DNA of 64,000 bases from CmP2 sp052084925 (GTDB lineage Bacteria; Actinomycetota; Actinomycetes; Actinomycetales; Micrococcaceae): NCBI GenBank assembly GCA_052084925.1, contig JBQDEV010000015.1, forward strand, positions 9,261 to 73,260, given 5' to 3'. Below the pieces are notes generated by a model. It saw only the letters and a list, made by a program, of their open reading frames with translations. It did no database searches and was not told the DNA's origin. Below, piece by piece: positions 1-9,373 of the stretch (its first letter is position 1; each line of letters begins with the position of its first letter). A program made the translations under genes and the position numbers.

Positions 1-329
1 CGCTGGTGCGCTCCGGATTGCAAGCCCAGTTGCGGTCGTTGCAGCGCCGGCTGGGCACCACCGTCGTCTTCGTCACCCATGACATGGATGAGGCGCTGCG
101 GCTGGGTGACCACATTGTGTTGTTGGGGGCCGCCGCCCAGATCGAGCAACAAGGCACGGGCGAGGAGTTCGTGACGCGTCCCGCCAACGATTTCGTCCGC
201 GGGTTCTTGGGGTTGCAGGGTGGCGGCCGCGAGCTGTTCACCCGCACCGGAGCGGACGGGTCCGTCGTCGTCGTGGATGCGCACGGGCGCCCCGCCGGAG
301 TGCTCGCCGCCGAACCGGAGACCTCATGA
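1..329 (+). CDS. Osmoprotectant-type ABC transporter ATP-binding protein, C-terminal part
   Basis: Only the last 109 or so codons lie in the window; the gene continues off the left edge, so the Walker A region is missing. The visible part has the end of an ABC ATPase: a beta strand followed by the H-loop in 'VFVTHDMDEAL', then the typical 'D.I.LL..A...Q.GT..E....PAN.FV..FLG' tail seen in ProV/OpuA-type ATPases. The stop overlaps the start of the next permease (ATGA), and two permeases plus a binding protein follow. It therefore most likely energises glycine betaine/choline/carnitine uptake at the membrane. Family is clear; exact substrate is inferred from the neighbours. Confidence 0.85.
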   Translation, partial: LVRSGLQAQLRSLQRRLGTTVVFVTHDMDEALRLGDHIVLLGAAAQIEQQGTGEEFVTRPANDFVRGFLGLQGGGRELFTRTGADGSVVVVDAHGRPAGVLAAEPETS

Positions 330-976
330 GCTGGGTGCTCGACAACCTGGGGCTGATCGGCGAGCGCACCTGGGTGCACCTGCTGACGTCGCTGCCCGCT
401 ATCGGTGCGGCACTGCTGATTTCACTGCCGCTGGGGTGGCTGGCGCACCGGGTGCGACCCCTGAACTCCGGGATCCTCACCACCGCCGGACTCCTCTACG
501 CCATCCCGTCGCTGCCGCTGTTCATCGCCCTGCCGGTGGTGCTGGGCACCGGACTGCGCGACGTCACCAACGTCATCATTGCCCTGACTCTGTACGGGGT
601 GGCGCTGTTAGTGCGCTCGGTGGCGGAGGGCTTCGATTCGGTCCCGGCCGAGGCCCGGCTGGCGGCGGTGGCCCTGGGGTATCCGCCGCTGCGCCGGGTG
701 CTCGCCGTTGAACTGCCCCTGGCCGCCCCGGTGATCATCACCGGGCTGCGGGTGGTCTCCGTGTCCACCCTGTCGCTGTGCACGGTGGGTGCGGTGCTGG
801 GCATCCCCTCACTCGGGATGCTGTTCACCGACGGCTTCCAGCGCTCCATCATCCCTGAACTACTCACCGGCATCGTGATGACCCTGGTGCTCGCCGCGCT
901 CCTCGACGTCGCCCTGGTGCTGGCCGGCCGAGCGCTCACCCCCTGGCGTCGGACCGGATCGGGGGCGGCAGCATGA
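326..976 (+). CDS. Osmoprotectant ABC transporter permease (OpuBB/ProW type)
   Basis: 216 residues with about five to six hydrophobic segments and the BPD_transp_1 signature region (EARLAAVALGYPPLRRVLAVELPLA, about residues 110-135) that docks on the ATPase. Length fits the short permeases of OpuB/OpuC-type quaternary amine transporters. It overlaps the upstream ATPase gene by 4 bp and the second permease by 4 bp, so the operon is translationally coupled. It should form the membrane channel together with the next gene. Substrate is inferred to be a compatible solute. Confidence 0.85.
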   Translation: MSWVLDNLGLIGERTWVHLLTSLPAIGAALLISLPLGWLAHRVRPLNSGILTTAGLLYAIPSLPLFIALPVVLGTGLRDVTNVIIALTLYGVALLVRSVAEGFDSVPAEARLAAVALGYPPLRRVLAVELPLAAPVIITGLRVVSVSTLSLCTVGAVLGIPSLGMLFTDGFQRSIIPELLTGIVMTLVLAALLDVALVLAGRALTPWRRTGSGAAA

Positions 977-1644
977 TCAACGAGACCCTGGCCTGGCTGA
1001 GTGATCCGGACAACTGGACGGGAACCGGCGGCATCGCCCGACGCAGTCTGGAACACCTGCAGTACACCGGCGCCGTCGTCGTGCTCGCCCTGCTCATCGC
1101 GGTGCCACTGGGCTGGTGGATCGGCCACACCCGACGCTTCTCGGGCGTCGTCGTCGGGGTCTCCGCCGCCGCCCGCGCCCTGCCCACCCTGGGCCTGATC
1201 ACCTTGTTCGCGGTGCTGATGGGTATCGGCGTGCTTCCGCCGCTGGCCGCTCTGGTGATCCTGGCGGTGCCCTCGGTGCTGGCCGGGGCGTTCAGCGGGT
1301 TCGACACGGTGGATCCGCGGGTGGTCGACGCCGCGCGCGCCCAGGGGTTCACCACCGCCCAGATCGTGCTGCGCATCGAGATCCCGCTGGGATTGCCGCT
1401 GCTGCTGGCCGGGATCCGCACCGCCACCCTCCAGGTGATGTCCACCGCCACCCTGGCTGCCTATGTCGGGGCCGGTGGGCTCGGGCGTTTCGTGTTCCTG
1501 GGACTGAACACCCAGCAGTACGCGATGATGCTCGGTGCCTCGGTGATGGTCATCGCGCTGACCCTGGTCATCGACCTGGCTCTGGCCGGGGTGCAGCGCG
1601 CCGTCTCCCCACACGGGGTACGACCGGCCCGCGCCGCGCGGTAG
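973..1644 (+). CDS. Osmoprotectant ABC transporter permease, second copy
   Basis: 223 residues, hydrophobic, with the permease EAA-like loop 'DAARAQGFTTAQIVLRIEIPLGLPLLLAGI' around residues 116-146 (split here only for description). It is the partner permease of the preceding gene, starting at an ATG that overlaps its stop by 4 bp. Two different permeases beside one ATPase and one binding protein is the usual OpuC/OpuB arrangement. The next gene follows after 65 bp and has its own promoter. Confidence 0.85.
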   Translation: MINETLAWLSDPDNWTGTGGIARRSLEHLQYTGAVVVLALLIAVPLGWWIGHTRRFSGVVVGVSAAARALPTLGLITLFAVLMGIGVLPPLAALVILAVPSVLAGAFSGFDTVDPRVVDAARAQGFTTAQIVLRIEIPLGLPLLLAGIRTATLQVMSTATLAAYVGAGGLGRFVFLGLNTQQYAMMLGASVMVIALTLVIDLALAGVQRAVSPHGVRPARAAR

Positions 1645-1695
1645 CGCTCAATATGCAGTGTCACTCGATCATGGCGTGACCGGTGCACCGAACCG

Positions 1696-1710
1696 TACAG
1701 TGGTTCACCA
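1696..1710 (+). promoter_or_regulatory. -10 box and leaderless-type start
   Basis: TACAGT at 1696-1701 is followed after 8 bases by the ATG at 1710. This spacing fits transcription starting at or very near the start codon, and it favours 1710 over the GTG at 1683, which would lie upstream of the promoter. Confidence 0.5.
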
Positions 1711-2783
1711 TGAGCCTCCACGACGTCGCCTCCTCCGTCACCGCTTCCGCCGCCGCATCGGCCCGGGCCGAAACTTCCGCACCACTGCGCTCCCGGAACC
1801 GGCGCCGGGTGCGCGCCTGGCAGCTGGTGACCGCCACGCTGGCCTCCGCCGCGCTGCTGACGGCGTGTGGCGGCGGTTCGGATCCCTTGGCCGACGACGA
1901 CGCCGCGGGCACCGCCACCGCCGAGGCGACTGACGCCAACGGCGAGGCCAACGGAGACGCCGGCGCCAGCAACGATCCGGATGCGATCGCGATCGGCTCG
2001 CAGGCGTACTATTCGAACGAGATCATCGCCGAGCTGTACGCCCAGGCACTGGAGGCCGGCGGCTTCACGGTGGACCGGCAGTACCAGATCGGCCAGCGCG
2101 AGGTGTACCTGCCCGAGCTGGAGTCCGGCGACATCGACGTCATTCCCGACTACACCGGCAACCTGCTGCAGTACTACGACGAGGACGCCGCCGCCGAGGC
2201 GGGCTCCCCCGAGGATGTCTTCGCCGCACTCGACGACGCCCTGCCCGAGGAACTGCGGGTGCTGCAGTACGCGGAGGCCACCGATCAGGATTCCTACACG
2301 GTCACCGCCGAGACCGCCGAAGAGTACGACCTGAGCAGCATCGGCGACTTGACCGCACTGGACCAGCCGGTCTCGATCGCCGCGAACTCCGAGTTCGAGT
2401 CGCGGCCCTACGGTCCCTCCGGCGCCGAGGAGGTCTACGGGGTGCAGCTGGAACTGACCCCGGTGGAGGACTCCGGTGGTCCGCTCACGGTTTCCGCGCT
2501 GACCGACGGCACGGTGCAGGTGGCCGACATCTACACCGCCTCCCCCGCCATCGCCGAGAATGATCTGGTCGTGCTGGAGGACCCCGAGAGCCTCATCCTG
2601 CCGCAGAACGTAGTTCCGGTCACCGGATCCGAGCTGGACCCGGATGCCGCCGCGATCATCGAGGATGTGCAGCGCCGCCTGACCGTGGAGGCCCTGATCG
2701 AGTTGAATGCGCAGTCGGTATCGGAGCAGGCTTCCTCAGCGGACCTGGCAACGCAGTGGCTGGACGAACAGGGGCTAAGCTGA
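1710..2783 (+). CDS. Glycine betaine/osmoprotectant-binding lipoprotein
   Basis: 357 residues. An unusually long N-terminus (about 30 residues, Ala/Ser-rich, then RSRNRRR) leads to a hydrophobic stretch and a lipobox, LLTAC followed by GGGSDP, so it should be a lipid-anchored extracellular substrate-binding protein. An acidic/Ala/Thr linker follows. The mature domain starts near 'IAIGSQAYYSNEIIAELYAQ' and has 'EL.SGDIDVIPDYTGNLLQYY', the OpuAC/OsmF fold typical of quaternary-amine binders. It closes the ABC operon above but probably has its own leaderless promoter. The ATG at 1710 is preferred to the upstream GTG at 1683. Confidence 0.85.
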   Translation: MSLHDVASSVTASAAASARAETSAPLRSRNRRRVRAWQLVTATLASAALLTACGGGSDPLADDDAAGTATAEATDANGEANGDAGASNDPDAIAIGSQAYYSNEIIAELYAQALEAGGFTVDRQYQIGQREVYLPELESGDIDVIPDYTGNLLQYYDEDAAAEAGSPEDVFAALDDALPEELRVLQYAEATDQDSYTVTAETAEEYDLSSIGDLTALDQPVSIAANSEFESRPYGPSGAEEVYGVQLELTPVEDSGGPLTVSALTDGTVQVADIYTASPAIAENDLVVLEDPESLILPQNVVPVTGSELDPDAAAIIEDVQRRLTVEALIELNAQSVSEQASSADLATQWLDEQGLS

Positions 2784-2788
2784 GTCAA
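2776..2788 (+). promoter_or_regulatory. -10 box of leaderless transcript
   Basis: TAAGCT at 2776-2781, 6 bases before the ATG at 2788. It lies inside the last codons of the preceding gene. Confidence 0.5.
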
Positions 2789-3201
2789 TGACGACTCCCG
2801 CGCCGCCCACGACTGAGCCCGCGTCGCCCCCAGATGAGACCGTGCGCCGAGCGCGCACCCTGTTGCTGGCGCTCTTCGGCTGCCTGATCGGCACCTATTT
2901 CGCCTCCACCCTCACCCTGCCCGCCAAGGCGCTGGCGCTGCCCTTCGCCGTCGCCGGCATCGTGTTCGGGGTGCTGGCCTTGCGTCGGGTGGCCAAGGCC
3001 GGAGTGTCCATGCTGCTGCCCACCGCCGCCACCGCGGGCATGCTGGGCTGTCTGCTCTTCGCCGGGCTGGTGGTCGCGCAGATGGTGTTCTGGGAGGCCA
3101 CCGTGGCCTTCGAGTCCTGTGTCAGTGGCGCGCTCACCGATCGCGCGCTGCACCAGTGCTCGGCGGAGTACAACACCGGGCTCGGCATCGGCGCTCCCTG
3201 A
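2788..3201 (+). CDS. Small membrane protein of unknown function
   Basis: 137 residues: a Pro/Thr-rich N-terminus of about 25 residues, then three hydrophobic segments (about residues 28-50, 53-72 and 75-97), then a short tail containing two cysteines. The layout is like DUF4190-type small actinobacterial membrane proteins but I do not recognise a named family with certainty. A TAAGCT box at 2776-2781 lies exactly 6 bases before the ATG, so the transcript is probably leaderless and independent of the transporter operon, whose last stop is only 4 bp upstream. Confidence 0.7.
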   Translation: MTTPAPPTTEPASPPDETVRRARTLLLALFGCLIGTYFASTLTLPAKALALPFAVAGIVFGVLALRRVAKAGVSMLLPTAATAGMLGCLLFAGLVVAQMVFWEATVAFESCVSGALTDRALHQCSAEYNTGLGIGAP

Positions 3202-3248
3202 GGTCACACTCTCGGAGATCACACGTCCTGGGATCGCACTCCCCGAGA

Positions 3249-4595
3249 TCAGTCGCCGGCGTCAGATTTTTCGACGTCGTCCATGGTCTCGTCGGCCTCA
3301 TCCGTCTCTGGGCCGACATAGCGGTCTCGCTCGCCCCAGGGCGCGATCAGATAACCAATCATGGCGCCCACCGCCAGTTGCGCTCCCAGCAGCAGGGCCG
3401 CGATCCACGCCGTCGGCCCCACCTCGGTGAACTTCCCGATCGCCCAGGATCCGCCCGAGAGCAGGAACGGCAGATACGACACGACGGCGACGGCGATCCC
3501 GACCAGCAGCCCCAGCACGATGGTGGAGAGCCCGAGCGCCGCCACCGGCTGCGCAATGCGGGCCCGGAACCAGTCTTCCAGGTGGTTCTCGCCCTCGCGG
3601 AACAGCCACCAGCCGGCCACAATGCCAGCGGCCACGGGAAGCAGCAGCAGCCACCAGGTCGACTCCAACGACTGTCCGGTCGGAATCGCCGAGAGCAGGG
3701 GAATAGCAGGCTGCGCACCCACGGTGGACCCGCTCGGTGCCACCAGCGACCCGGCTCCGGCCAGGAAACCGGCACCGGTGAGATACGACAGCGTCCACAT
3801 CCCCACATTCGGCATGATCCCCAGCTGAATCACGGTGAGACTGGACCCGCCGATCACCCCGGAGCCCAGCCGCTGGTACACATCGGTGATGCTCGCCCAC
3901 TGCAGCATCAGCTGCACGCTGAGCAGCACCGAGGCCAGAGCGTAAGCGGCGAAAACCCCGACGACGGCGGCGCGCAGCACCGACCAGAAATAGCTCCCGG
4001 TCCAGCGCGAGACCTGCGAGGTGCGCTCGAGCCAGCCGGTGGCGTCCTTGCCCAGCAGCCCGGTCCAGGTGCCGGCCTCGCGGCGGGCGCCGACGAGCAG
4101 CGCCAGCGTCATCCACGCCATCGGGATCAGTGCCCCGGCGGCCAGGTTGATCGTGACTTCCGGGGTGGACACCAGGGAGGTCAGCGCCAGTCCGGCCAGC
4201 GCCCAGGTGAGCACCGCCCCTACTAACGGCTGCCAGAACATCGACGACGTTGTACAAGCACGGAACAGTCGGCGCCCAGCACGGAACCCGAACAGCAGCG
4301 GGATCAGGACCCCGGCCCAGCCGAGGAACCACCAGGTACCGGTGATCGGCTCGGCGCCGTCGATGGCGATACTCAGCTGCAGCGGCACCCCGTGCGTGCC
4401 CAGCCAGATCTGACCGGCGAGCGCACCCACGGTCTCCAGGGGCATGTCGCGGAAGGCACCCAGCCACCACATGCTGCACAGCGGCACCACGATCAGCGCG
4501 ATCGGGAACAGCACGGCGAAAAGCGCTTCGACGCCGCCCTGCAGCCACAGGGGCATCGGCAGAGCGGCACGGGGGGTGCGAGCAGTACGGTTCAT
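3249..4595 (-). CDS. Multi-pass membrane protein, DUF6350/PerM-like
   Basis: 448 residues with roughly ten to twelve hydrophobic segments from about residue 20 to the end and a short acidic C-terminus (PETDEADETMDDVEKSDAGD). The pattern matches the actinobacterial DUF6350 family, which includes mycobacterial PerM, linked to cell division. The open frame extends far upstream, but that part lies opposite gdhA and is not coding; the ATG at 4595 (MNRTARTP) is the first sensible start. It is divergent from gdhA with about 195 bp between starts. Family assignment is from recall and moderately sure. Confidence 0.7.
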   Translation of the reverse strand: MNRTARTPRAALPMPLWLQGGVEALFAVLFPIALIVVPLCSMWWLGAFRDMPLETVGALAGQIWLGTHGVPLQLSIAIDGAEPITGTWWFLGWAGVLIPLLFGFRAGRRLFRACTTSSMFWQPLVGAVLTWALAGLALTSLVSTPEVTINLAAGALIPMAWMTLALLVGARREAGTWTGLLGKDATGWLERTSQVSRWTGSYFWSVLRAAVVGVFAAYALASVLLSVQLMLQWASITDVYQRLGSGVIGGSSLTVIQLGIMPNVGMWTLSYLTGAGFLAGAGSLVAPSGSTVGAQPAIPLLSAIPTGQSLESTWWLLLLPVAAGIVAGWWLFREGENHLEDWFRARIAQPVAALGLSTIVLGLLVGIAVAVVSYLPFLLSGGSWAIGKFTEVGPTAWIAALLLGAQLAVGAMIGYLIAPWGERDRYVGPETDEADETMDDVEKSDAGD

Positions 4596-4790
4596 CACCG
4601 TCCATGGTGCCACCCCCACCCGCGTGAGCCGGTGAAGGGCGCGCGGTTCGTCATGCCCATAGCCCACCCGGTGAGCGTGCTGTACTGTGGGAGGGCTGTG
4701 ACAATGGTTGTCTCCGCCCGGAAGGGGACCATTGTGCTGCCTTCCTCGCCGCGAGACACGATCGACCAACTGATTGTGAGGAATGCCACG

Positions 4791-6131
4791 ATGGAAGCAA
4801 GCTTGGAGAAGCTGCGCGAAGAGGTGCTGCATCGCAACCCGGGCGAGACGGAATTCCACCAGGCCGTCACTGAGGTCCTGGAGGCATTGGAGCCGGTGGT
4901 GGACCGCCACCCCGAGTACGTCGAGCATGGGATCCTGCGCCGGATGTGCGAGCCCGAGCGACAGATCATCTTCCGGGTACCCTGGGTCGACGACAACGGC
5001 GAAGTGCAGATCAACCGCGGCTTCCGCGTCGAGTTCAACTCCGCACTGGGTCCGTATAAGGGCGGCCTGCGCTTCCATCCCTCGGTCTACCTGGGCATCA
5101 TCAAGTTCCTCGGCTTCGAGCAGGTCTACAAGAACGCCCTGACCGGGATGCCCATCGGCGGCGGCAAGGGCGGTTCCGACTTCAACCCGGCGGGACGCTC
5201 CGACGGCGAAGTTATGCGCTTCTGCCAGTCGTTCATGACCGAGCTCTACCGCCACATCGGCGAGTACACCGACGTCCCCGCCGGTGACGTGGGCGTCGGT
5301 GCCCGCGAGATCGGTTACCTGTTCGGGCAGTACAAGCGCCTGACGAACCGGTTCGAGGCCGGCGTGCTGACCGGCAAGGGCCTCACCTGGGGCGGCTCGC
5401 TGGTGCGCACCGAGGCCACCGGCTACGGTGCGGTGATGTTCGCCAACTCCATGCTGGGCACCAAGGGCGAGTCGATGGACGGCCAGAAGGTGCTGATCTC
5501 CGGTTCCGGCAACGTCGCCATCTACGCCGCCGCCAAGGCGCAGTCGCTGGGTGCCACCGTGCTCACCGCCTCCGATTCCTCCGGCTATGTGGTGGACGAG
5601 GATGGGCTGGACCTGGACCTGCTCAAGCAGATCAAGGAGGTCGAGCGCGGCCGCATCTCCGAGTACGCTCAGCGTCGCGGCGGTCGCTCCCGCTATGTCG
5701 AGGGCGGCTCCGTGTGGGACGTGCCCGGCACCGTGGCCATCCCCTCGGCCACCCAGAATGAGCTCGACGACGCGGCGGCCCGCACGCTGATCAAAAACGG
5801 CGTCAAGGCTGTCTCCGAGGGCGCGAACATGCCCTCCACCCAGAAGGCCACCGAGCTGTTCCTGGACTCCGGCACCCTGTTCGGCCCGGGCAAGGCCGCC
5901 AACGCCGGCGGCGTGGCCACCTCCGCCCTGGAGATGCAGCAGAACGCCAGCCGCGACTCTTGGACCTTCGAATACACCCATGACCGCCTCGAGGCGATCA
6001 TGGCGGACGTGCACGACCGTTGCATGGCCACCGCCGAGGAGTACGGCGCTCCCGGGAACTACGTGGTGGGCGCCAACATCGCCGGCTTCCTCAAGGTGGC
6101 CGATGCGATGATCGCCCAGGGCATCGTCTGA
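4791..6131 (+). CDS. gdhA: NADP-specific glutamate dehydrogenase
   Basis: 446 residues, the normal length for hexameric GdhA. It makes glutamate from 2-oxoglutarate and ammonia with NADPH. Seen motifs: 'VEFNSALGPYKGGLRFHPSV' (substrate lysine region, about residues 80-100), 'PIGGGKGGSDFNP' (catalytic lysine), 'DVPAGDVGVGAREIG', and the nucleotide-binding 'SGSGNVA' near residue 238. Start is the ATG at 4791, after a GTGAGGA ribosome-binding site; the open frame runs further upstream but homologues begin near here. Single-gene transcript, ended by a strong hairpin at 6168-6217. Confidence 0.96.
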   Translation: MEASLEKLREEVLHRNPGETEFHQAVTEVLEALEPVVDRHPEYVEHGILRRMCEPERQIIFRVPWVDDNGEVQINRGFRVEFNSALGPYKGGLRFHPSVYLGIIKFLGFEQVYKNALTGMPIGGGKGGSDFNPAGRSDGEVMRFCQSFMTELYRHIGEYTDVPAGDVGVGAREIGYLFGQYKRLTNRFEAGVLTGKGLTWGGSLVRTEATGYGAVMFANSMLGTKGESMDGQKVLISGSGNVAIYAAAKAQSLGATVLTASDSSGYVVDEDGLDLDLLKQIKEVERGRISEYAQRRGGRSRYVEGGSVWDVPGTVAIPSATQNELDDAAARTLIKNGVKAVSEGANMPSTQKATELFLDSGTLFGPGKAANAGGVATSALEMQQNASRDSWTFEYTHDRLEAIMADVHDRCMATAEEYGAPGNYVVGANIAGFLKVADAMIAQGIV

Positions 6132-6167
6132 TCGGACACTCTGGGGCCATAGCTCTGGGAGCACACA

Positions 6168-6217
6168 CAACGACGTCGCCGCTCTCCCCTACACGGGAGG
6201 CGGCGACGTCGTCGTTT
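6168..6217 (+). terminator. Rho-independent terminator after gdhA
   Basis: A very long GC-rich hairpin (ACGACGTCGCCGC..CTCCC pairing with GGGAGGCGGCGACGTCGT, loop around TACAC) followed by GTTTAAG. It could also stop the converging gene at 6267. Confidence 0.8.
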
Positions 6218-6266
6218 AAGAGAAAGACAGCGACGGTCAGAGTAAGCCAGAGAAGGTCAGCGAAGG

Positions 6267-6725
6267 TCAGCCCGGCAGGTGCGGCTCAAGGGCGGCGCGC
6301 TGCTGCGGGCTCAGCCGCACCGGACGGCCGGAGGCGCCGTCAACGAAGACCATGGTGGTGGTCGCGCTCACGCACACCTGCTCGGTCACCGGGTCAACGA
6401 GGTCGTAGCCGATGACGACGGAGGCGCCCTTGACGGCGAGCACCCGCACGCGCACCTGGACCGCCACCGTGCGGTACTCCAGCTGCCGGCGATAGCTCAC
6501 CGTGTGCTCGGCGATCAGCGTCAGCACACCCTCGGGGACCCCGGCCAGCAGATCGATCGGCGCGGGCTGGCCGCCTGGTGCCCCGGTTCCGGCAGGCACC
6601 CCGAACACGGCGATGCGCGCTTCCTCGAGCACGGAGAGGATGCGCGCGTTGTTGATGTGGCCGTAGGCGTCCATGTCGCCCCACCGCAGCGGGATGGAGA
6701 CCGTGAGGCCCGTATGCTCAACCAT
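6267..6725 (-). CDS. Hotdog-fold acyl-CoA thioesterase (4HBT/YbgC-like)
   Basis: 152 residues. The N-terminal 'RWGDMDAYGHINNARIL' carries the D/GH.NN active-site signature of the 4-hydroxybenzoyl-CoA thioesterase family, and the later 'SYRRQLEYRTVAVQVRV' matches the second conserved strand. Probably hydrolyses an acyl-CoA in the cytosol; chain length unknown. The ATG at 6725 overlaps the end of the App1-like gene by 8 bp, so the two are co-transcribed and perhaps both act in lipid turnover. Confidence 0.85.
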   Translation of the reverse strand: MVEHTGLTVSIPLRWGDMDAYGHINNARILSVLEEARIAVFGVPAGTGAPGGQPAPIDLLAGVPEGVLTLIAEHTVSYRRQLEYRTVAVQVRVRVLAVKGASVVIGYDLVDPVTEQVCVSATTTMVFVDGASGRPVRLSPQQRAALEPHLPG

Positions 6726-7875
6726 CGACGTCGGCCTCGGAGAAGTCCTGGGTGAACAGCGGGAAATCCATCTGCAGCCGCTCCACCGATTCGGTCTCCT
6801 CGGTGCGCACGCTGTGCGGCCAGGCCTGGGGCGAACCCGTGCCATGGTCCGGGTTCAGGATGCCCAGTTCTTCGAGCTGCAGGGTCAGTGCGGCGCCGTC
6901 GGGTCCGTAAACCCAGGGCACGCCCGGAGTGGTGTGCCGGGTCTCGGCCGCGCGGCCACCGGCCAGCAGCGCCTCCGAGGGGGTAAGCTGCCGGATCACA
7001 ATCGCCCGGACGCGGCCCGGGTGCCGCCGCGCGAAGGAGGCGTAGATCTCCGGGTCGTGCTGGCCGTCGTCGCCCACCAGAATCCACTGGGTCTCCGGGA
7101 AGTCCTCGCTGAGCCGGTCCAGCGCCTCGTGTTTGTGCTCCATGCCCGAACGGAACACCCGGTCCTCGGTGGGCCCCCAGCTGGTCAGCAGCAGCGGACC
7201 CAGCGGGTAGAGGTTGCGCGTCAGGAAGCGGGTGAGCGCCTGGGCCACATTCCACGCACCGGTGGACACGTAGAACGCCGGGGAGGAGTTCTCCAGGTCC
7301 AGCAGCCGGTTCAGCAGCACCGACATCCCGGGGGTGGGGGTGCGAGCGTGCTCGTCGAGCACGAAGGAGTTCCAGCTGGCCAGCAGCGGGCGCGGCAGCG
7401 CGGTGACCACGATCGTGTCGTCGATGTCGCAGATCACGCCCTGCCGGGCCGCCTCGTCCACCACGATCACGTCGACGCTGGAGCTATCTCCACCGGCCAC
7501 GTGCACCTGCGCCGTCGTCCAACCGGGGCTCAGCTGCGCCGGGATCACCGCGTCGATGACCCCGTTGCGGTCGGCGCGCACCGGATACCGATGCCCGGCA
7601 ACCTCGACGTCGACCTGGTGGAACGCCAGCGGGGGCGAGATGAAGTTGCGCCAGCCACGCACGCCGTCTTTGATGACGGGGGCGAGCCGGCGGCCATTGA
7701 CGAATTCCTCGCCCGGGGCCAGGATGACCCGGGCGAGGACGCGCACCCAGGAGGTGGTCCCGTACCCGGTGAAGGAGAGGATGGTCGGTTCATCGCCTGC
7801 GGCTTGGCGACGGCGACGACGGTAGCGCTGCCAATGGCCATACACCCAGGCGGGCAGCTGATCAGGTCCGGGCAT
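6718..7875 (-). CDS. App1-like (DUF2183) phosphatidate phosphatase-domain protein
   Basis: 385 residues. The C-terminal half has a HAD-type motif 'CDIDDTIVVT' (DxDxT, about residues 145-154), then 'FYVSTGAWNVAQALTRFL', 'HKHEALDRL' (motif III lysine region) and 'ILVGDDGQHDPEIYA' (motif IV). This set is typical of App1/DUF2183 proteins, named after the yeast actin-patch phosphatidate phosphatase. The N-terminal 140 residues are beta-rich with the basic stretch RRRRR near residue 20. Bacterial substrate is unknown. First gene of a two-gene unit with the thioesterase. Confidence 0.85.
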   Translation of the reverse strand: MPGPDQLPAWVYGHWQRYRRRRRQAAGDEPTILSFTGYGTTSWVRVLARVILAPGEEFVNGRRLAPVIKDGVRGWRNFISPPLAFHQVDVEVAGHRYPVRADRNGVIDAVIPAQLSPGWTTAQVHVAGGDSSSVDVIVVDEAARQGVICDIDDTIVVTALPRPLLASWNSFVLDEHARTPTPGMSVLLNRLLDLENSSPAFYVSTGAWNVAQALTRFLTRNLYPLGPLLLTSWGPTEDRVFRSGMEHKHEALDRLSEDFPETQWILVGDDGQHDPEIYASFARRHPGRVRAIVIRQLTPSEALLAGGRAAETRHTTPGVPWVYGPDGAALTLQLEELGILNPDHGTGSPQAWPHSVRTEETESVERLQMDFPLFTQDFSEADVDG

Positions 7876-7933
7876 GCCTCCAGCCTATCGCGCCGGGGAG
7901 CCGGTCACCGACGACACACGTCGTTCGTTGACG

Positions 7934-9373
7934 CTAGACCGTGCGCCGCAACGGGACTTCCCGGATGAGCAGCACCGCAACCAGGGCGGGGGTGGCGATC
8001 AGCGCGGCCGCCAGGAACATGGGTCCGGCCCCGGCGGCGTAGCCGTCCATGAGCTGGGAGGCGGTGGCGGCCGTCGCCACGTGCACGGCCATCACCGCGC
8101 CCATCACCGAATTGCCCAGTGCCCCGCCCACGGTGCGGAAGAACGCGATGGCTGCTGACGCTGCCCCGATGTGGTGTACCGTCACCGTGTTCTGCACCGC
8201 GAGCATCAGGTTCTGGATGACCATGCCCACCCCGAGTCCGATCAGCGCGATCTTCACCCCGATCAGCCAGAACGGGGTGGTCGCGTCCACGGCGGAGAGC
8301 CAGTAGGCGGCGGCGATGGCCAGCCCGGAGCCCAGCACCAGGTAGATCTTCCACCGCCCGTAGCGGGTAATAAGCTGACCGGTCACGGTGGTGCCGATCA
8401 GGTTGCCGAAAATCAGCGGCAGCGTCAGCATCCCCGAGGCGGTCGGCCCCAGCCCACGCCCGTTCTGGAAATAGAGACCCAAATAAGCAGGGATCGAGAT
8501 CATCAGCACGGCCAGGGTCAGCGAGGCGATGATGGCCAGCAGTGTGGTGCGGGAGCGGAAGATCCTGGGGTCCATCACCGGCTCGGCCACCCGGCGCTCC
8601 ACCATGATCAGCCCGGTCACCCCCGCCAGTACGGTGAGCACCAGCAGGGCGGAGGGCCAGGAGACGACGTCGAAGAACGCCGGGTTGCCGGCGAAGGAGA
8701 GCCACAGCATTCCGGCGATGGTCGCCGCCGCCAGCAGGGTGGCGCCCAGCCAGTCGATGCGCACCGGACGCGGTGGTCGCGGCGCCAGGTTCAGCGTCTT
8801 GCCGATGATCACCATGGCCACCAGCGCCACCGGGATCCCCGCCCAGAACGTCCAGCGCCAGCCGGCCGTCTCCACGAGGAGCCCGCCGATGAGCGGTCCG
8901 GCGGCGGTTGCCGTCGCCATGGTGGCTCCCATGTATCCGGCGTAGCGGCCGCGCTCCCGCGGGGCGATGATGGTGCCCATGATGGCCATGGTCAGGGCGG
9001 CCAGCCCGCCCACACCGACCCCCTGGATCACCCGCCCCAGGATCAGCACGCCCATGGTGCCGCCGAGTCCGGCCACCAGGGAGCCGAGGGTGAAGATCCC
9101 CAGCGCCGTCTGGAACAACCGCTTCTTGTCGAACAGGTCGGCCAGCTTGCCCCAGATCGGGGTGGTCGCCGCGTTCGCCAGGAGGGTGCCGGTGAGCACC
9201 CAGGAGTATTCCAGCTGCGTGCCGTCGAGTTCCCGGACGATCACCGGCAGCGCGGTGACGATGATGTTGATGGAGAGCATGGCGGCGAAGAAGCCGGCCA
9301 GCAGTCCGGTCAGCGCCCGCAGCACCTCCCGGTGGCTCATCGGTTCATCGGCGGAGGCAACGGCGTCAGCCAT
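7934..9373 (-). CDS. MFS drug efflux transporter, DHA2 (EmrB/QacA) family
   Basis: 479 residues and about fourteen hydrophobic segments, as in 14-TM DHA2 proton-coupled exporters. Seen: MFS motif A 'GKLADLFDKKRLF' between TM2 and TM3 and the 'RVIQGVGVGG' segment in TM4, followed by 'RGRYAGYMGATMATATAAGPLIGG' (antiporter motif C region). The ATG at 9373 overlaps the MarR gene stop by 8 bp, so the pump is controlled with its repressor. Substrate cannot be read from the sequence. Confidence 0.92.
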   Translation of the reverse strand: MADAVASADEPMSHREVLRALTGLLAGFFAAMLSINIIVTALPVIVRELDGTQLEYSWVLTGTLLANAATTPIWGKLADLFDKKRLFQTALGIFTLGSLVAGLGGTMGVLILGRVIQGVGVGGLAALTMAIMGTIIAPRERGRYAGYMGATMATATAAGPLIGGLLVETAGWRWTFWAGIPVALVAMVIIGKTLNLAPRPPRPVRIDWLGATLLAAATIAGMLWLSFAGNPAFFDVVSWPSALLVLTVLAGVTGLIMVERRVAEPVMDPRIFRSRTTLLAIIASLTLAVLMISIPAYLGLYFQNGRGLGPTASGMLTLPLIFGNLIGTTVTGQLITRYGRWKIYLVLGSGLAIAAAYWLSAVDATTPFWLIGVKIALIGLGVGMVIQNLMLAVQNTVTVHHIGAASAAIAFFRTVGGALGNSVMGAVMAVHVATAATASQLMDGYAAGAGPMFLAAALIATPALVAVLLIREVPLRRTV